A stretch of DNA of 64,000 bases from Micromussa lordhowensis (GCA_964020085.1 OZ026601.1:29302618-29366617); one strand, 5' to 3'; shown: positions 8,000-18,492, counted from the stretch's first letter. The notes: generated by a model not told the origin, from the letters alone. Numbers and translations are program-made.

Positions 8000-10734
8000 A
8001 AATCGGCCCTTTTGTGAGATTTTGCCAAAAGGGGGACCAAAGGAAAATGCTCAAAAAAGTAGGCCGACTATAGGGGCTTCAAAAACACCCTGGCGCAAAT
8101 GGCATCATCTCCTAATTAGTATGCACTTGAAGTGCAAACATAGGACAACATTTTTCTGCAAACTGCGGCTCCATAAGTGTCCGTATAGCCGAGTTATGAC
8201 AAATTTGGCAAGGTTACTTAAATCGGCCCTTTTCTGAGATTTTGCTAAGGGGGGACCAAGGGAAAATGCTCAAAAAAGTAGGCCGACTATAGGGGCTTCA
8301 AAAACACCCTGGCGCAAATGGCATCATCTCCTAATTAGTATGCACCTGAAGTGCAAACATAGGACAACATTTTTCTGCAAACTGCGGCTCCATAAGTGTC
8401 CGTATAGCCGCGTTATGACAAATTTGGCAAGGACACCTAAATCGGCCATTTTCTGAGATTTTGCCAAGGGGGGACCAAGGGAAAATGCTCAAAAAAGTAG
8501 GCCGACTATAGGGGCTTCAAAAACACCCTGGCACAAATGGCATCATCTCCTAATTAGTATGCACTTAAAGTTCAAAGATAATTCAACATTTTGCTGCAAA
8601 CTGCGGCTCCATAAGTGTCCATATAGCCCAGTTATGACAAATTTGGCAAGGACACCTAAATCGGCCATTTTCTGAGATTTTGCCAAGGGGGGACCAAGGG
8701 AAAATGCTCAAAAAAGTAGGCCGACTAAAGGGGGTTCAAAAACACCCTGGCGCAAATGGCATCGTCTCCTAATTAGTATGCACTTGAAGTGCAAACATAG
8801 GACAACATTTTGCTGCAAACTGCGGCTCCATAAGTGTCCATATAGCCCAGTTATGACAAATTTGGCAAGGACACCTAAATCGGCCATTTTCTGAGATTTT
8901 GCCAAGGGGGGACCAAGGGAAAATGCTCAAAAAAGTAGGCCGACTATAGGGGCTTCAAAAACACCCTGGCGCAAAGGGCATCATCTCCTAATTAGTATGC
9001 ACTTGAAGTGCAAAGATAGGACAACATTTTGCTGCAAACTGCGGCTCCATAAGTGTCCGTATAGCCGCGTTATGACAAATTTGGCAAGGTTACTTAAATC
9101 GGCCCTTTTGTGAGATTTTGCCAAAAGGGGGACCAAAGGAAAATGCTCAAAAAAGTAGGCCGACTATAGGGGCTTCAAAAACACCCTGGCGCAAATGGCA
9201 TCATCTCCTAATTAGTATGCACTTGAAGTGCAAACATAGGACAACATTTTTCTGCAAACTGCGGCTCCATAAGTGTCCGTATAGCCGAGTTATGACAAAT
9301 TTGGCAAGGTTACTTAAATCGGCCCTTTTCTGAGATTTTGCTAAGGGGGGACCAAGGGAAAATGCTCAAAAAAGTAGGCCGACTATAGGGGCTTCAAAAA
9401 CACCCTGGCGCAAATGGCATCATCTCCTAATTAGTATGCACCTGAAGTGCAAACATAGGACAACATTTTTCTGCAAACTGCGGCTCCATAAGTGTCCGTA
9501 GAGCCGCGTTATGACAAATTTGGCAAGGTTACTTAAATCGGCCCTTTTCGGAGATTTTGCCAAGGGGGGACCAAGGGAAAATGCTCAAAAAAGTAGGCCG
9601 ACTATAGGGGCTTCAAAAACACCCCGGCGCAAATGGCATCATCTCCTAATTAGTATGCACTTGAAGTGCAAACATAGGACAATATTTTGCTGCAAACTGC
9701 GGCTCCATAAGTGTCCGTATAGCCGCGTTATGACAAATTTGGCAAGGTTACTTAAATTGGCCCTTTTGTGAGATTTTGCCAAAAGGGGGACCAAGGGAAA
9801 ATGCTCAAAAAAGTAGGCCGACTATAGGGGCTTCAAAAACACCCTGGCGCAAATGGCATCATCTCCTAATTAGTATGCACTTGAAGTGCAAACATAGGAC
9901 AACATTTTTCTGCAAACTGCGGCTCCATAAGTGTCCGTATAGCCCAGTTATGACAAATTTGGCAAGGTTACTTAAATTGGCCCTTTTGTGAGATTTTGCC
10001 AAAACGGGGACCAAGGGAAAATGCTCAAAAAAGTAGGCCGACTATAGGGGCTTCAAAAACACCCTGGCGCAAATGGCATCATCTCCTAATTAGTATGCAC
10101 TTGAAGTGCAAACATAGGACAACATTTTTCTGCAAACTGCGGCTCCATAAGTGTCCGTATAGCCGAGTTATGACAAATTTGGCAAGGTTACTTAAATCGG
10201 CCCTTTTCTGAGATTTTGCTAAGGGGGGACCAAGGGAAAATGCTCAAAAAAGTAGGCCAACTATAGGGGCTTCAAAAACATCCTGGCGCAAATGGCATCA
10301 TCTACTAATTAGTATGCACTTGAAGTGCAAACATAGGACAACATTTTGCTGCAAACTGCGGCTCCATAAGTGTCCGTAGAGCCGCGGTATGACAAATTTG
10401 GCAAGGACACCTAAATCGGCCATTTTCTGACATTTTGCCAAGGGGGGACCAAGGGAAAATGCTCAAAAAAGTAGGCCGACTATAGGGGCGTCAAAAACAT
10501 CCTGGCGCAAATGGCATCATCTCCTTATTAGTATGCACTTGAAGTGGAAACATAGGACAACATTTTGCTGCAAACTGCGGCTCCATAAGTGTCCGTATAG
10601 CCGAGTTATGACAAATTTGGCAAGGACACCTAAATCGGCCATTTTTTGAGATTTTGCCAAGGGGGGACCAAGGGAAAATGCTCAAAAAAGTAGGCCGACT
10701 ATAGGGGCTTCAAAAACACCCTGGCGCAAATGGC

Positions 10735-10740
10735 ATCATC
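10735..10740. repeat. Target site duplication ATCATC, left side of element 2
   Basis: ATCATC of the satellite (GGCATCATCTCC) precedes the element's AGTAGTGTAGG. The same six bases follow the other end at 30912. Removing one copy and the element restores a continuous monomer. Confidence 0.95.
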
Positions 10741-10982
10741 AGTAGTGTAGGAAATGGGGGAACTAGGACATTTCTGGATTTTACGCATCTCAGCGTAGTT
10801 AGTGTAAAAATCTGAGTCTAAAATATATGATATAATACACTGAAACAGCGTGGTTATGCGTAGGTAGTGTAAGTAGCGTAGATATCGTAAAAATTAGACA
10901 TACTATTTTACGCACAAAAATGCCTGAAATGCGTAGGATAGTGTAGGATATAGTAAAATTTAGATTGTTCTCACGATGCGTA
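10741..10982. repeat. Left terminal inverted repeat of element 2
   Basis: The 242 bp beginning AGTAGTGTAGG are inverted at 30670-30911; by eye the two appear identical. The repeat is rich in GCGTAG and TAGTGTA motifs. In protein-primed replicons the termini hold the replication origin and the terminal-protein attachment site; that role is inferred. No gene is seen. Confidence 0.95.
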
Positions 10983-10987
10983 ATTTT

Positions 10988-11977
10988 TTAAGACTTGATA
11001 AATTTCCAACCAGCGTTCTCACCACCTAGATGTTCACAGATTTTTTTCCAAATTTTATCATGTTCATAGAGTTTTAAACGATCTTTATACAATTTTAGCT
11101 TTGGTAAAAATTCATTATATCCAAGTATTTGACAAAATTTATAAATGATATATGAATAGGAAAAGAAATTTCTTCTATTTTTACCTTTAAATAATTCAAA
11201 TGGCTCCTGAATTTGTAAAAACCTCATTTTCATTTTTTCTTCCATTATAGAAGTCATTTGTAATGGAGGTATTTTTGTTATTCTATACAATATTTGGGTG
11301 GTATGATTATAATAATTTAATTTACGATGTTTTTTAAGATGTCTTTTGATATCTGATTCAGTTAACTTTTCCAAAGAATTTTCCATCCTTTCACGAATGA
11401 TTTCTTTGAAAATATTATTAATAACATCTTCTGAGACTTTAAAACTTTCTTTGCCTTGGATATTGGCTAAACAGTCACAAAAATGATTATATCTTTTGTA
11501 ATCATTTTCTGCGGTTTTTATAGATGATTTTTCTGGATTTGTTGAGACATTTATGCTTATTCCACAACTTAGACAAGTACTTATCCCTTCATCGACGTTC
11601 AATACTCGAAATTTTTCACATGTATAACAATAGTTATCTTCATTTATATTATTTTCACTGTATTGTAGTTCATCAGGGAAGATATTATATTTATACCTTT
11701 TATAATAAGAATTATCAACAACAAAATGTTTTGCTCTATTTTCTGTATGTAAAAAAAGTAAAATAGCATTCTTTAATAAATAACTAGTACGAAGATTTTT
11801 GATATCATTTATTTCATTTTCTAACCTTATTTGTTCAATTTGATCAATTCTAGAATAATCTTTTTTGATGGATAAATTTAGAATTTTTTTTTTTAAATCT
11901 GGTATTTTTTTTTCTTTGAGAACAATTTCTGAAATTTTTTTACGATGTAGATTGCCAATGGTCTCTTTGTTCATCAT
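10988..11977 (-). CDS. VLTF3-like late transcription factor (element 2)
   Basis: This 329-aa protein is the counterpart of the gene at 6759-7748, with the same zinc ribbon C117-x2-C120-x14-C135-x2-C138 and the same VLTF3 core, ending in IWKKIC and GWKFI. Substitutions between the copies are scattered (for example Q to K and L to I near residues 13-15, Y to H and R to N near the central basic helix), and none hits the zinc ligands. It is the gene nearest the left TIR, transcribed toward it, behind PolB and the acidic protein. A role as an element-encoded activator of late genes is inferred from the family. Confidence 0.85.
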   Translation of the reverse strand: MMNKETIGNLHRKKISEIVLKEKKIPDLKKKILNLSIKKDYSRIDQIEQIRLENEINDIKNLRTSYLLKNAILLFLHTENRAKHFVVDNSYYKRYKYNIFPDELQYSENNINEDNYCYTCEKFRVLNVDEGISTCLSCGISINVSTNPEKSSIKTAENDYKRYNHFCDCLANIQGKESFKVSEDVINNIFKEIIRERMENSLEKLTESDIKRHLKKHRKLNYYNHTTQILYRITKIPPLQMTSIMEEKMKMRFLQIQEPFELFKGKNRRNFFSYSYIIYKFCQILGYNEFLPKLKLYKDRLKLYEHDKIWKKICEHLGGENAGWKFIKS

Positions 11978-11982
11978 AATAA

Positions 11983-12168
11983 TTAATATACTTTATTCTT
12001 TAAAGTAGAGTAATCTTCACTCTCACTGCTCGTTGATTCCTCACTGCTCGTTGATTCCTCACTGCTCGTCGATTCCTCATCTGAATCAGGATTATAATCA
12101 CTGTCACTACTATCAGTATCATGAAGTGGGTCTTCAGTTAAAATTTTTTTAAAATTAGGGACAGGCAT
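11983..12168 (-). CDS. 61-aa acidic Ser/Glu repeat protein (element 2)
   Basis: This protein begins MPVPNFKK, continues with an Asp/Ser-rich segment and three EESTSS repeats, and ends YSTLKNKVY. Element 1 has a TAA where this copy has TAC, so this is the longer form. It lies 5 bp from both PolB and the VLTF3-like gene, in the same orientation, suggesting one expression unit. Function is unknown. Acidic low-complexity proteins of this type could act as DNA mimics or activation segments, but nothing here proves either. Confidence 0.6.
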   Translation of the reverse strand: MPVPNFKKILTEDPLHDTDSSDSDYNPDSDEESTSSEESTSSEESTSSESEDYSTLKNKVY

Positions 12169-12173
12169 ATATA

Positions 12174-15100
12174 TTATGAAATATTAAAATTTCCATATGC
12201 ATAACTACTGATACCATCATCTAAAATATATCTTTTATCATCAAAAGGTGATAATGATACTTTATTAATTTGGTAACTAGATATCTGATGATACTCTGAC
12301 CGGATAGTTCGCATCTTATGCCTCATAGTATTACATTTTTGTAAGGTATCACGATAATCAGAGAGAGATAATTCACTCTTAATGACATTCTTTTTGACAC
12401 CTTTAGCAGTCTTGTTTTCCTTGTTTTCTGTCTTGTAACTATACATTTTACTTTTTAGACCAACAAATTCAGTGATTGGATCACCAGCTGCTTCATCTTT
12501 GAATTTACCAATTACTTTTTTATTTTCTGCAAAAAAGAACTCTGACGATTTGGGATAATCACTATTGTCAAACCTTTCTTTATCTTTATATAAATCACTA
12601 TAAAGATCTTCTGCTTTTATATGGTAAAATAAAGAATCAGTATCAGTAAAAAGTAACTTTGCAACAGGGTATTTTTTTCTGATATAGTTGTAATGGAAGT
12701 CATACATTAATGTTTTACTTAGATCTAGAATAGAGAATCCAACATAAGAGGGTTTATCTAAGACTAGTCTAGCCTTTTTCATTTGTACCCCAACTAAATT
12801 TTCATCAAATATTTTACTAGAAACATACATTGGTTGCCTTGTCAATTTCAATAAATGATCCGGATCAGTTTCTAATTTGATATTAGATCTTTTTCTTAGG
12901 TTTTCCATGGTTTTGCCAAAAACTGAATTATTCATTAGTTTAAAGAAGTCTTTTTCAAAACTATTCTTAGCATTTGTTCTTTTTTTTGTGTTAAAATCAA
13001 TATAAGGTTTCATCCAAGGTTTCTGAGTAAATTCTAAGACTCTGTGAACCTTTTTCAACTTCATACCAAGAGATAAATAAAGCTGTAAATTTTTGTAATG
13101 TAATACATACTTTTCTTTATTCTTTAGATTAGGAACCAACTTGTGAACTCTACCACTGCTAATATTTTCTTTTTCTTTTAAATCTTTGCAATACTTTGAT
13201 AACATATTATCAGTGATTAAAATCTTTTCTGGTGCTAATGGATAATCATTATGCAAATCGTGTAGCTCTTCTGGATATTCTAAATCTACTTCTAAAATGG
13301 CACCTTTTTTTGTATTATTTTTGTAATTTTCTAAGATGAAATCTTCAGAGTTAATCCATTTAAAATCTTTAGTTGGAAGTGACTGTGACATAGCCCATCC
13401 ATAAAGATTATTTGCATCTAAATACATTAAATAACTACTTTCATCTTCTGGATTATAACACTTCATATACTTGTTGTTTGCAACAGCATGTCTATGAGTA
13501 ATATTACTAATACCACCTCTCATTCCCTTTTCAATGAATAGTTGTTGATCTAAATCTGAAATTAAGTCTAGATTTATTTTTGTCATTCGGAGTAATGCAT
13601 CCCATGATAACCCAGGTGCAGAGTAATAATGACAGGGATCTAACCTATAATACTCCAGACAAGTCTTTCTAAAGCTTTCAAATACATCTGCTAATAGTAG
13701 AACATCTGTACGCAAATATAAATCATGATAATCACCTAAGTCTTTAATTTGGAATTCACTCCATACTTGTTTTGCGTGCTCATAGTCACTCTCTGAAATA
13801 TTTGTATCATTCAAAATACTATAAAAATCTTCTCTTGCTGGTAAAGACTTCTCACTGAATCGCTGGAATGAGTCCATGTAATCATAAGGGTAAACACCTT
13901 TTCGCTTTATTAATCTAAATTGATCATCATTTGGAAAAGCTTTCTTTGAATAAAAGAATGCATTATCACTTAAATTACTGCTTAGTCGATCTAAACTCTG
14001 ACTCATAAATGAAAAACTGTCAATGAAAGTCAAATAATTACCTAGTCTAAAGCCAATATATTTCTCAAAATTACTTGCTATAACATCAACATTAATATTA
14101 AAATCTTGTCTTATTAAATGACCAATATTTTGCATGATAAAATGGCAGTCATAACCTTTAAGATTATGAAATATTACTGGAATTTTTAACTTTTCTGCAC
14201 TAATAGACCATTTAAGATTACAATTACTATGAGCAGCACCACGATATTTACCTGTAATATGGCAGTGATCTCTAACTTTTTGTTTTGAAGGTTTATCTTT
14301 ATCTTTTTCTTCATTAAATTTTCTCTCACAAATATGACATATAGTAGAATTTTGGAAATGTGTTTCATTTTTATCAGTCATAACTAATGGTTTCTGGAAA
14401 TGTTTTAGAACTATTTTTATACAATCTTTTACTTCACTCAACATTTTCATGATAAATTTTTCGATACAATCTTCTCCACGGTATATTTCTACTGGTTTGG
14501 AATAACTATTATCATATCTACAGACTAATTTATATCCGTAACTACAAGCCTTATGACTTTGATAAGTACTAGTGTAAGATTTATCATCACTAGGTAGGCA
14601 ACCGTCTATTTTTTCTGTGATTGATTCAAAATCAGCGTAAATTACGAAAGGTGCAGGTAACATTTTTTTGTGATTTTTAAAATAAATTTTTGATCCTGCC
14701 TCGGGCATCTTTATCGCTTGAGCTCCATTAAGGAGCAGGCAATCTTGCTTGTGATCTTCTAGGACACTAGCAGAACTACAACAATGTAGACAACGCAAAC
14801 AAAAATATTTCTTTTCTTTGTGATCATTGAATGAAAACATAAATCGATCGAAATCCTTGATGAGCACATAGTGGCTCTTGTCTCCTTCTTCAATCCATAG
14901 TAATTCCAAGTGGTCTGTAAAATTAGTTTCTGATATTCTGATAGGATAAGCTTCTCCATCATAACCAAATACACAGATATTAATCTTATTTTGCTTTTCA
15001 ATCTTATAAATATCTTTTACAGTGACTGGAAAAGTGATACCAGTGTAATCTAACCGTTTGACAGATTCTCGATCTGCCTTGGTTATTCTTTCCGGATGAA

Positions 15101-16196
15101 CTATAAGTGGATTTAAATGCCTATTATGACACCATAGGAAACATTTATTGTCTGTATTTTTGAGATTGATTAAACCCTTCATAGGGTTACGTAGTTCTTC
15201 AGGTAGTTCAATATATGATGATCCTCTTAATGGAAAGTAAGAGACAATATTAATGATATGTAATTTTACTGATTCAAATACCCAACCAGAACCTTCAGAT
15301 AGCCAAACAGCTATTAACTCTAAAATTCTTTCAATACCATTATCGATAGACTCTTCTATATCTAGTCTATTGGTCACCGTAAAAGGGCCAGCGTTAAAAT
15401 AAGGTTCTCTGTAAATGACACCATCCTCAGTACTCTTTGATAATCGAACCCTTAGTGTAGTATTGTATTTAAATCCCCTTTTGACTGTTAATAATTTCAT
15501 TAAAAGATCAAATATTGCTCGTTTAGTACTATTTAACTGTACCCCTGGGTCATAAGTATTAATAATTGGCACTTCATAAGATTTGACATTACCTCTTAAT
15601 GCATTGGATCGCTCAGTAATAGTGATGTCTTTAGGTATAAATTTCAAATTTCTTCTGAATTCTCTTATAGTTTCAGGCCTATAATATGGAGCGATTTGAT
15701 TAATCACATTTTTAACCTTTCTTTGAAGTCTTGTAGGTACAGGTTTTATAGGTCTTATTATTTTTAGCCTCGGTAAAGGCACTGGAGCGGTTGGTGGTTT
15801 TGTACGTGGTTTTGGTACTGGGGCAGGTGGTCTATATTCAGTAGGTCTTAATGGTTCTGGTAAATTGACTGAGGGACTTATCTGATCATCTATTAAAGTA
15901 CCTCCAAGGTATGAGTCTCTTAGTCTCCTTTCTGCAATTGATCGGATTAGTCGATTTTCAACATAATCTCCATGTTTCTTAGATCTTAGTGGTTGTGGGT
16001 TGACAGGTGGGACTGGTAGTGGCTGACCTTGCGGACCTTTTTTTGCTTCATTAAGCTTATGAAAATCTGTCTTTAAATGCTGATATTTTCCCCCTTTTGA
16101 ATATTTTTTCTTGCATGTATTACAATACCAATGAGATGGTTTTGGTAATGTGTCCACAGATATCTTTTTGGGTTTAATTTTAACTTTAAAATCCAT
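12174..16196 (-). CDS. polB: Protein-primed family B DNA polymerase (element 2)
   Basis: This 1340-aa protein has the same architecture as the element 1 copy: N-terminal finger (WYCNTC...H-x5-H), Pro-rich linker, second Cys cluster, ExoI DFE (522-524), endonuclease-VII-like CHIC/RDHCHITG module, ExoII HNLKGYD, ExoIII, then Pol motifs DANNLYG, NNSVFGK and DTDS. All catalytic residues are intact. The last ~490 residues match element 1 exactly, while residues ~205-310 are a patch of dense substitution (for example VPIINTYDPGVQLN here versus VQIVNRNDPSIQLS there). That pattern suggests recombination or gene conversion between related elements rather than uniform decay. Confidence 0.96.
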   Translation of the reverse strand: MDFKVKIKPKKISVDTLPKPSHWYCNTCKKKYSKGGKYQHLKTDFHKLNEAKKGPQGQPLPVPPVNPQPLRSKKHGDYVENRLIRSIAERRLRDSYLGGTLIDDQISPSVNLPEPLRPTEYRPPAPVPKPRTKPPTAPVPLPRLKIIRPIKPVPTRLQRKVKNVINQIAPYYRPETIREFRRNLKFIPKDITITERSNALRGNVKSYEVPIINTYDPGVQLNSTKRAIFDLLMKLLTVKRGFKYNTTLRVRLSKSTEDGVIYREPYFNAGPFTVTNRLDIEESIDNGIERILELIAVWLSEGSGWVFESVKLHIINIVSYFPLRGSSYIELPEELRNPMKGLINLKNTDNKCFLWCHNRHLNPLIVHPERITKADRESVKRLDYTGITFPVTVKDIYKIEKQNKINICVFGYDGEAYPIRISETNFTDHLELLWIEEGDKSHYVLIKDFDRFMFSFNDHKEKKYFCLRCLHCCSSASVLEDHKQDCLLLNGAQAIKMPEAGSKIYFKNHKKMLPAPFVIYADFESITEKIDGCLPSDDKSYTSTYQSHKACSYGYKLVCRYDNSYSKPVEIYRGEDCIEKFIMKMLSEVKDCIKIVLKHFQKPLVMTDKNETHFQNSTICHICERKFNEEKDKDKPSKQKVRDHCHITGKYRGAAHSNCNLKWSISAEKLKIPVIFHNLKGYDCHFIMQNIGHLIRQDFNINVDVIASNFEKYIGFRLGNYLTFIDSFSFMSQSLDRLSSNLSDNAFFYSKKAFPNDDQFRLIKRKGVYPYDYMDSFQRFSEKSLPAREDFYSILNDTNISESDYEHAKQVWSEFQIKDLGDYHDLYLRTDVLLLADVFESFRKTCLEYYRLDPCHYYSAPGLSWDALLRMTKINLDLISDLDQQLFIEKGMRGGISNITHRHAVANNKYMKCYNPEDESSYLMYLDANNLYGWAMSQSLPTKDFKWINSEDFILENYKNNTKKGAILEVDLEYPEELHDLHNDYPLAPEKILITDNMLSKYCKDLKEKENISSGRVHKLVPNLKNKEKYVLHYKNLQLYLSLGMKLKKVHRVLEFTQKPWMKPYIDFNTKKRTNAKNSFEKDFFKLMNNSVFGKTMENLRKRSNIKLETDPDHLLKLTRQPMYVSSKIFDENLVGVQMKKARLVLDKPSYVGFSILDLSKTLMYDFHYNYIRKKYPVAKLLFTDTDSLFYHIKAEDLYSDLYKDKERFDNSDYPKSSEFFFAENKKVIGKFKDEAAGDPITEFVGLKSKMYSYKTENKENKTAKGVKKNVIKSELSLSDYRDTLQKCNTMRHKMRTIRSEYHQISSYQINKVSLSPFDDKRYILDDGISSYAYGNFNIS

Positions 16197-16250
16197 CTAT
16201 ATATAATAATATATGTCTAATTTTTTTTTAAATTCTTAATTTTTTATTTA

Positions 16251-16460
16251 TTATAAATCAATTAGTGTACCAGTAACTGGATTAGTGTATTTTAGAATGT
16301 TACGCTCATGTTTCTTTGTCTTTAGATGCATATATTTTCCTCTATAAGTGTAATTTTTTCCATTTCCACATACATCACAGTACCATTCAGTATTTTTCAG
16401 TCTCTCATTTGTAATTTTGTTCCATTTTTCTCGTTTCAATTGTTCTTCTGTTTTTTCCAT
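16251..16460 (-). CDS. 69-aa C2H2-type zinc-finger protein (element 2)
   Basis: This is identical in protein sequence to 2275-2484. It has a charged helix then one Cys-x2-Cys/His-x5-His unit that is paralogous to the finger opening PolB. It sits between integrase and PolB, same strand, with a TATATAG-ATG start context (ATTTATATAGATG). Complete conservation between two elements that differ elsewhere suggests the protein is used. Function is unknown. Confidence 0.75.
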   Translation of the reverse strand: MEKTEEQLKREKWNKITNERLKNTEWYCDVCGNGKNYTYRGKYMHLKTKKHERNILKYTNPVTGTLIDL

Positions 16461-16502
16461 CTATATAAATATTTATAATATTCTAATTTTTTTAAATAAT
16501 TT

Positions 16503-17468
16503 TTATAAATTTTTTAAATCCCCAGCTGGCACCCAACTGTTAAATTCGTCTGGGTAACCTTTCCATTTGACTAATGCTTTTCCTTTTGACTTTCTGATAA
16601 TTTTCTCTATTCTATAGACCTCCTGATCTGTCTTTTGTAACTCTTCTCTGTAGAAAGTACCCTTAATCACTTCACCATTTAAGTCTTTTATCTTATAAGT
16701 AATAGGATTAGTGAATCTAATTTCGTCTATGATGAAAACTTCTTCAGTCCAATTAGGAGTATAGCCTTTATCAAAGGTCACCCTTTTGTATTTGCTTATT
16801 CGGACTCTATCACCTACTCTAAATTCGGGTTTTCTATTTGTTTTTGTTTTTTTGATTTCTCTCGCTAAATCACCATATAAATTAAAATAAACTTTTCCAT
16901 AGTTTTCAGGTTTTCTAGCTTGGATAGGCGTCATTCCTATTGATCTATGTCGGCTGTTGTTATAAGAGGCGAGTATTTTCGGAAGGATGTCAACGTAGAC
17001 TGTATTGTTTTGCATAGTGAATCTCTTATACATTTTATCTTTGATAGTTCTATTCCATCTCTCACAAACTGATGATTTCTCTTCATTTTCAGTGGAATAG
17101 ACCTTTATCTTATCTTTAGCTAAGAGATCCAACACATTTTTGTTATAATATTCTTTTCCTTTGTCTATCCATAACATTTTAGGCTTATTAGAGAAAAATA
17201 AGCTTTCAAACGCTTTAGCGACTTCTAAGCCAGTTTTTGTCTTTAGAGGTACTATCCAACCATATTTACTGAAAAGGTCTAAGACCATTAGTAGATATTT
17301 ATAACCTCGGTTCCATTTGCTAAGCTTTTGCATATCAACTAAGTCTGAACACCAGATATCATCTACATTATGTGAAATGACTCTTCGCTTGGTAAAATTT
17401 CGTTTTATAGGTTTGTGTAACTCATTAGCTAGACCTTCCCATGTGTCTAAATTTTTAGCGTTTTTTTT
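16503..17468 (-). CDS. Polinton integrase (rve DDE core plus chromodomain), element 2
   Basis: This is the counterpart of 1276-2232, with CSDLVDM, LWIDKGKE and CERWNRT carrying the DDE triad and a C-terminal chromodomain (WVPAGDL; one Glu-to-Gly change from element 1). The first ATG is at 17333, downstream of the first catalytic Asp. The frame is open up to 17468, within the A10 run that ends the PLA2 gene. The PLA2 start to integrase ATG distance is 865 nt in both elements, so the +1 frame offset is preserved. A block after the core reads EIKKTKTNRKPEF, three residues longer than in element 1. Confidence 0.9.
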   Translation of the reverse strand, partial: KKNAKNLDTWEGLANELHKPIKRNFTKRRVISHNVDDIWCSDLVDMQKLSKWNRGYKYLLMVLDLFSKYGWIVPLKTKTGLEVAKAFESLFFSNKPKMLWIDKGKEYYNKNVLDLLAKDKIKVYSTENEEKSSVCERWNRTIKDKMYKRFTMQNNTVYVDILPKILASYNNSRHRSIGMTPIQARKPENYGKVYFNLYGDLAREIKKTKTNRKPEFRVGDRVRISKYKRVTFDKGYTPNWTEEVFIIDEIRFTNPITYKIKDLNGEVIKGTFYREELQKTDQEVYRIEKIIRKSKGKALVKWKGYPDEFNSWVPAGDLKNL

Positions 17469-18198
17469 TTACTCCTAAACCAAGTTTTTGCTTTGTATTA
17501 ATAGTGTTTCTAGCTAACCAATGGCCCCACTGTCTCTCATTCCAGGGAATTGCATCTAAAGCTCGGACCATTTTCTTGTCAGCAACATTTTTACATGATT
17601 TTACATTACCTCCCTTATCAGCACATACTGAGTAATCAACATCGTGTTGCATGGCTATAGCATCTGTCTTACCTGTTGGCTGATCATAGATTTCATAGAT
17701 TTGCCCAGTATCACGATCCCATTTTACTTGTCGTTCTAAATCATTGTAAGGACCAGTATATTTGTGACCTGGAAGAGTCCAACCAGCTTTCGGTTTAGGT
17801 AACTTACCTATTGCTTTATGAATATCAAGACCCCTCCCCCTTCCCCTTCCACTGATTTTTTTAGAAAGATCATCTGCCAGTGAGTCAATTGCTCTATTCA
17901 AATACCTTTTACCAATGCCTTTAACTTTGTCTTTTACATAGTCAGATTTTATTGCTCTACTAGCTCCCCTTTTACCTAGGTTGTACAATCCTTTTGCACC
18001 AGCAGCCAACCCTTTGACAATTAGTTCATCAAAACCGCTTCCTTGCATTTCCGCTTTAGATATAAAACGAAATTTTGTAATTCCACATTCAGCACAAATA
18101 CATCGCATTGCATTTCTACCATTTTTTGTAATTACAAAAGTTTCAGAATTAGGTATACATTCTGTCCTTTTTCTTTGTCGAACGCAATAAGATAACAT
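17455..18198 (-). CDS. Phospholipase A2-like virion protein with N-terminal zinc ribbon (element 2)
   Basis: This 247-aa protein is nearly identical to 546-1289. Zinc-ribbon cysteines are C5, C14, C33, C35 and C38; MQGSG at 51-55 is a candidate protease site; a Lys/Arg/Gly segment follows, with GRGRGRG near 120; the PLA2 core has YTGPYN and HDVDY (H185, D186, Y189). Cleavage at GSG would free the PLA2 part from the zinc ribbon. It ends KKKR at ten A's overlapping the integrase frame. The family is known from parvovirus VP1 and from Polinton/adintovirus virion proteins. Confidence 0.85.
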   Translation of the reverse strand: MLSYCVRQRKRTECIPNSETFVITKNGRNAMRCICAECGITKFRFISKAEMQGSGFDELIVKGLAAGAKGLYNLGKRGASRAIKSDYVKDKVKGIGKRYLNRAIDSLADDLSKKISGRGRGRGLDIHKAIGKLPKPKAGWTLPGHKYTGPYNDLERQVKWDRDTGQIYEIYDQPTGKTDAIAMQHDVDYSVCADKGGNVKSCKNVADKKMVRALDAIPWNERQWGHWLARNTINTKQKLGLGVKKKR

Positions 18199-18255
18199 AT
18201 ATTAATTAATATTATAATAAATATATGTTAATCTATTGTTAACAAAGTTACTTTA

Positions 18256-18492
18256 CTATAATATAGCTCCTATGAGGGGAATTCCCTTAAATGGACTGTT
18301 TTTACCCAGTAATAGCCCTTTTCCTTTTCTACCTCTTCCTACCGTACCTGAAGGGACAAATTTAGTTTTTGTTATCCCACATTCTGCGCATTTACATTTC
18401 ATCATGGCACGACCATTTCTTGCCTGTACAACCCTTTCTGAACCAGGAACGCACTCTGTCTGTTTTCGTTGTTTTACACAATAGCTTTTCAT
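18256..18492 (-). CDS. 78-aa zinc-ribbon protein with hydrophobic tail (element 2)
   Basis: Five cysteines are spaced exactly as in the PLA2 N-terminus. A GRGRKGKG linker and a hydrophobic end (GIPLIGAIL) follow. The RKGKG segment before the hydrophobic stretch resembles the xGxG sites in other virion-type proteins here. The only protein difference from element 1 is V-P-S versus V-K-S near residue 47. A role as a small virion component is inferred from the shared domain and from its place beside PLA2. Confidence 0.7.
   Translation of the reverse strand: MKSYCVKQRKQTECVPGSERVVQARNGRAMMKCKCAECGITKTKFVPSGTVGRGRKGKGLLLGKNSPFKGIPLIGAIL

Larger units (their letters stand above)
7994..10740. repeat. 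Satellite array, ~219-220-bp monomer (between the two Polintons)
   Basis: About 12.5 head-to-tail monomers lie between the TIRs of the two elements. Each contains the landmarks CTAATTAG, GCACTTGAAGTGC, CTGCGGCTCCATAAGTGTCC and GTAGGCCGACTATAGG. Blocks recur at 1096 bp (five monomers; compare 8022 onward with 9118 onward). Monomers fall into variants, for example GACACCTAAATCGGCCA versus GTTACTTAAATCGGCCC. Short open frames exist on both strands only because the monomer is near a multiple of three. No gene is seen. Confidence 0.97.
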
